Shown: in pieces, positions 5,784 to 6,362 of the stretch
Position numbering within the stretch: the stretch's first letter is position 1
How the letters are laid out: the number at the start of each line of letters is the position of its first letter
Assembly: GCA_028717525.1 (NCBI GenBank)
Contig: JAQUNT010000142.1
Coordinates: forward strand, 1-6,362
Source of the DNA: Elusimicrobiota bacterium
GTDB taxonomy: Bacteria > Elusimicrobiota > Elusimicrobia > UBA1565 > UBA9628
Direction of reading: 5' to 3'
Length of the DNA stretch: 6,362 nucleotides
Program-made: the position numbers and the translations under genes
The notes under the pieces: generated by a model
What the model was told of the DNA's origin: nothing
Database searches by the model: none
Seen by the model: the letters and a program-made list of their open reading frames with translations, nothing else

Positions 5784-6122
5784 TTACTCGGCCACGTTGT
5801 CGGCCAGAGCCTGGACCTTCTCGCTGAAGACCGGCTGGGCCGGCGCGGCCAGGGGGGCCGGAGCCGCGACCAGGCTGGGAGGCAGGGCCAGAAGCGCTGC
5901 AGGAGAGAGCTTGGGCAGGGGCGCAGGGGAAGCCTGCAAAGAGGGCGCCTGCAAAGAGAGCGCAGGCAGGGAGAGCGCCTGCACACGGACAGGCTGGACG
6001 AGCAGCGGGGCGCCGGTCCGAACCTGAGCCGAGACGGCAGCGGAGCGGGTCTGCGCGGCGAAGGCCGGGGAGAGGGGGCTGGATGCGAGCAGGACAGCGA
6101 GGATGGACCGCAGCGCGCGCAT
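5784..6122 (-). CDS. signal-peptide N-terminal part of the RNB protein, ending at premature TAA
   Basis: A 112-residue open frame. MRALRSILAVLLASSPLSPAFAAQ is a classic Sec signal peptide: basic n-region (R2, R5), hydrophobic core 6-20, and AFA before AQ as a signal peptidase I site. Then follows a low-complexity Ala/Leu/Pro/Ser stretch with five-residue repeats (SLPAL, SLQAP, SLQAS), and a helix FSEKVQALADNVAE that runs into the TAA. Taken alone it would be a secreted, mostly disordered peptide, but it is in phase with the RNB gene and is most likely its N-terminus. The ATG at 6122 is chosen because it starts the signal peptide; an in-frame ATG at 6248 would add 42 Arg-rich residues. No Shine-Dalgarno sequence lies within 20 nt of 6122. 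Confidence 0.65.
   Translation of the reverse strand: MRALRSILAVLLASSPLSPAFAAQTRSAAVSAQVRTGAPLLVQPVRVQALSLPALSLQAPSLQASPAPLPKLSPAALLALPPSLVAAPAPLAAPAQPVFSEKVQALADNVAE
5932..5991 (-). repeat. four 15-bp tandem repeats coding for a five-residue motif
   Basis: Units at 5932-5946, 5947-5961, 5962-5976 and 5977-5991 (plus strand GCCTGCAAAGAGGGC, GCCTGCAAAGAGAGC, GCAGGCAGGGAGAGC, then a diverged copy). The first two differ at one base. They encode the SLQA(P/S) and SLPAL repeats just after the signal peptide and are a likely site of slippage-driven length change that keeps the frame. Confidence 0.75.
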
Positions 6123-6127
6123 GCGAT

Positions 6128-6156
6128 AGTGTAGACGCCGCTTACGTTTCCTTAAA
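6128..6156 (-). promoter_or_regulatory. possible promoter giving a leaderless RNB-protein mRNA
   Basis: On the minus strand TACACT (6133-6128) matches TATAAT at four positions and is 17 nt from a weak -35, TTTAAG (6156-6151). Only ATCGC separates the -10 from the ATG at 6122, so the transcript would begin at or next to the start codon. This fits the lack of a ribosome site. The alternative is the TACAAT box at 6278-6273 with a leader of about 145 nt. Confidence 0.35.
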
Positions 6157-6173
6157 GGGTCATATGGGACCCT
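6156..6173. repeat. 6-bp inverted repeat upstream of the RNB gene
   Basis: AGGGTC (6156-6161) and GACCCT (6168-6173) form a perfect inverted repeat around ATATGG. It abuts the candidate -35 of the RNB gene, so it could be an operator or a small RNA hairpin. It is short enough to be chance in GC-rich DNA. Confidence 0.35.
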
Positions 6174-6272
6174 CGGAGCGGACCGATGGGGCAAGCCGGA
6201 GTGGGACCTTCGGCCGCTTCCTCCGGGGCTGGTGGTCAGGTCTTTCATGGGTGAGGTCCCCAAGGTCATCAA

Positions 6273-6282
6273 ATTGTAGAAT
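6273..6282. promoter_or_regulatory. overlapping divergent -10 boxes
   Basis: Plus strand: TAGAAT (6277-6282) lies 6 nt before the GTG at 6289, placing the helicase transcript start at about the first codon. Minus strand: TACAAT (6278-6273) points toward the RNB gene and would start transcription near 6267, leaving a leader of about 145 nt. The two hexamers share two bases, so only one polymerase could use the site at a time. Neither has a convincing -35. Confidence 0.45.
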
Positions 6283-6288
6283 CTGACC

Positions 6289-6362
6289 GTGCCCCCCCAG
6301 GACCAGGCGGATCGCGACGCGGCGCGCAGCCGCCTCGACCGCAACGTCGTGGTCGTGGCCGG
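6289..6362 (+). CDS. probable UvrD/RecB/AddA-type helicase, first 24 codons
   Basis: The frame reads VPPQDQADRDAARSRLDRNV then VVVAG and leaves the window. UvrD-superfamily helicase-nucleases (AddA, RecB and relatives) begin with a Q-motif-like DQxxRDxA helix, a LDxxVVVxAG strand and then the Walker A AGTGKT. The piece matches the first two elements; the P-loop itself lies beyond the edge. These proteins unwind DNA ends in double-strand break repair. The start is taken as GTG at 6289; an in-frame TAG at 6277-6279 limits the frame and the only other candidate is CTG at 6283. There is no Shine-Dalgarno sequence, but a TAGAAT box sits directly upstream. The gene is divergent from the RNB gene. 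Confidence 0.6.
   Translation, partial: MPPQDQADRDAARSRLDRNVVVVA

Larger units (their letters stand above)
2022..6122 (-). pseudogene. composite exported RNB-exoribonuclease gene interrupted by an in-frame TAA
   Basis: The signal-peptide frame (6122-5784) and the RNB frame (5606-2022) are in the same phase, separated only by TAA at 5786-5784 and 59 further sense codons. Read through, the gene has 1367 codons (1365 residues plus two stops). The segment 5783-5607 keeps almost pure G/C third positions (only GAT and TCT break it) and reads like the flanks: GKALAKPAADGG, then QFQQLTGE, then VLQVSGIDFSPAELARV. The GTG at 5606 has no ribosome site and no sign of being a real start. The simplest reading is one gene with a recent nonsense change or a sequence error; a natural split is less likely. 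Domain details are given under the two parts. Confidence 0.6.

Noticed and set aside
6123..6248. Start of the exported protein at ATG 6248
   Set aside because: It would put 42 Arg/Pro-rich residues before a normal signal peptide. The ATG at 6122 begins the signal peptide exactly.

Overview
The window is very GC-rich, densely packed bacterial DNA with strong GC preference at third codon positions. An exported protein with an Ala/Pro/Leu-rich stretch after its signal peptide, an archaeal-type adenosine-specific kinase and an aroK-aroB pair suggest an environmental, deep-branching Gram-negative bacterium. Elusimicrobiota is my best guess, but it is an inference from protein style and no marker gene here proves it.

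Left edge, minus strand (1-723): the end of a shikimate-pathway operon. aroK (shikimate kinase) overlaps by ATGA the start of aroB (3-dehydroquinate synthase), which runs off the window. No ATG, GTG or TTG can start aroK upstream of its P-loop. A strong GGAGG sits 7 nt before an in-frame AUC, the likely start codon.

Middle left, plus strand (803-2023): a TATAAT promoter, a 57-residue Cys/His protein, an adenosine-specific kinase (PF04008 type), then a separate extended -10 promoter and leader for a CspA-type cold-shock protein. This block ends at a perfect 14-bp terminator hairpin, and its T-tract overlaps the stop codon of the converging minus-strand gene.

Most of the window, minus strand (2022-6122): one very long reading frame of 1367 codons. 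It has a signal peptide, 15-bp tandem repeats, a segment resembling the body of archaeal (class I) CCA-adding enzymes, two probable alpha/beta repeats, an OB/cold-shock-like segment, a catalytically complete RNB (RNase II/R) domain and an S1-like end. An in-frame TAA at 5784-5786 separates the signal peptide from the rest, although codon usage stays coding-like across it. It is therefore a recent nonsense mutation, a sequence error, or an unusual expression arrangement. An exported RNB exoribonuclease fused to a tRNA-nucleotidyltransferase-like body is the most unusual thing here.

Right edge, plus strand (6289-6362): the first 24 codons of a probable UvrD/RecB/AddA-type helicase, divergent from the RNB gene. 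Both divergent genes lack a Shine-Dalgarno sequence and have a TAnnnT box 5-6 nt before their start codons, which suggests leaderless transcripts. No tRNA, rRNA, CRISPR array or mobile element was seen, and no gene-free stretch exceeds about 170 nt.
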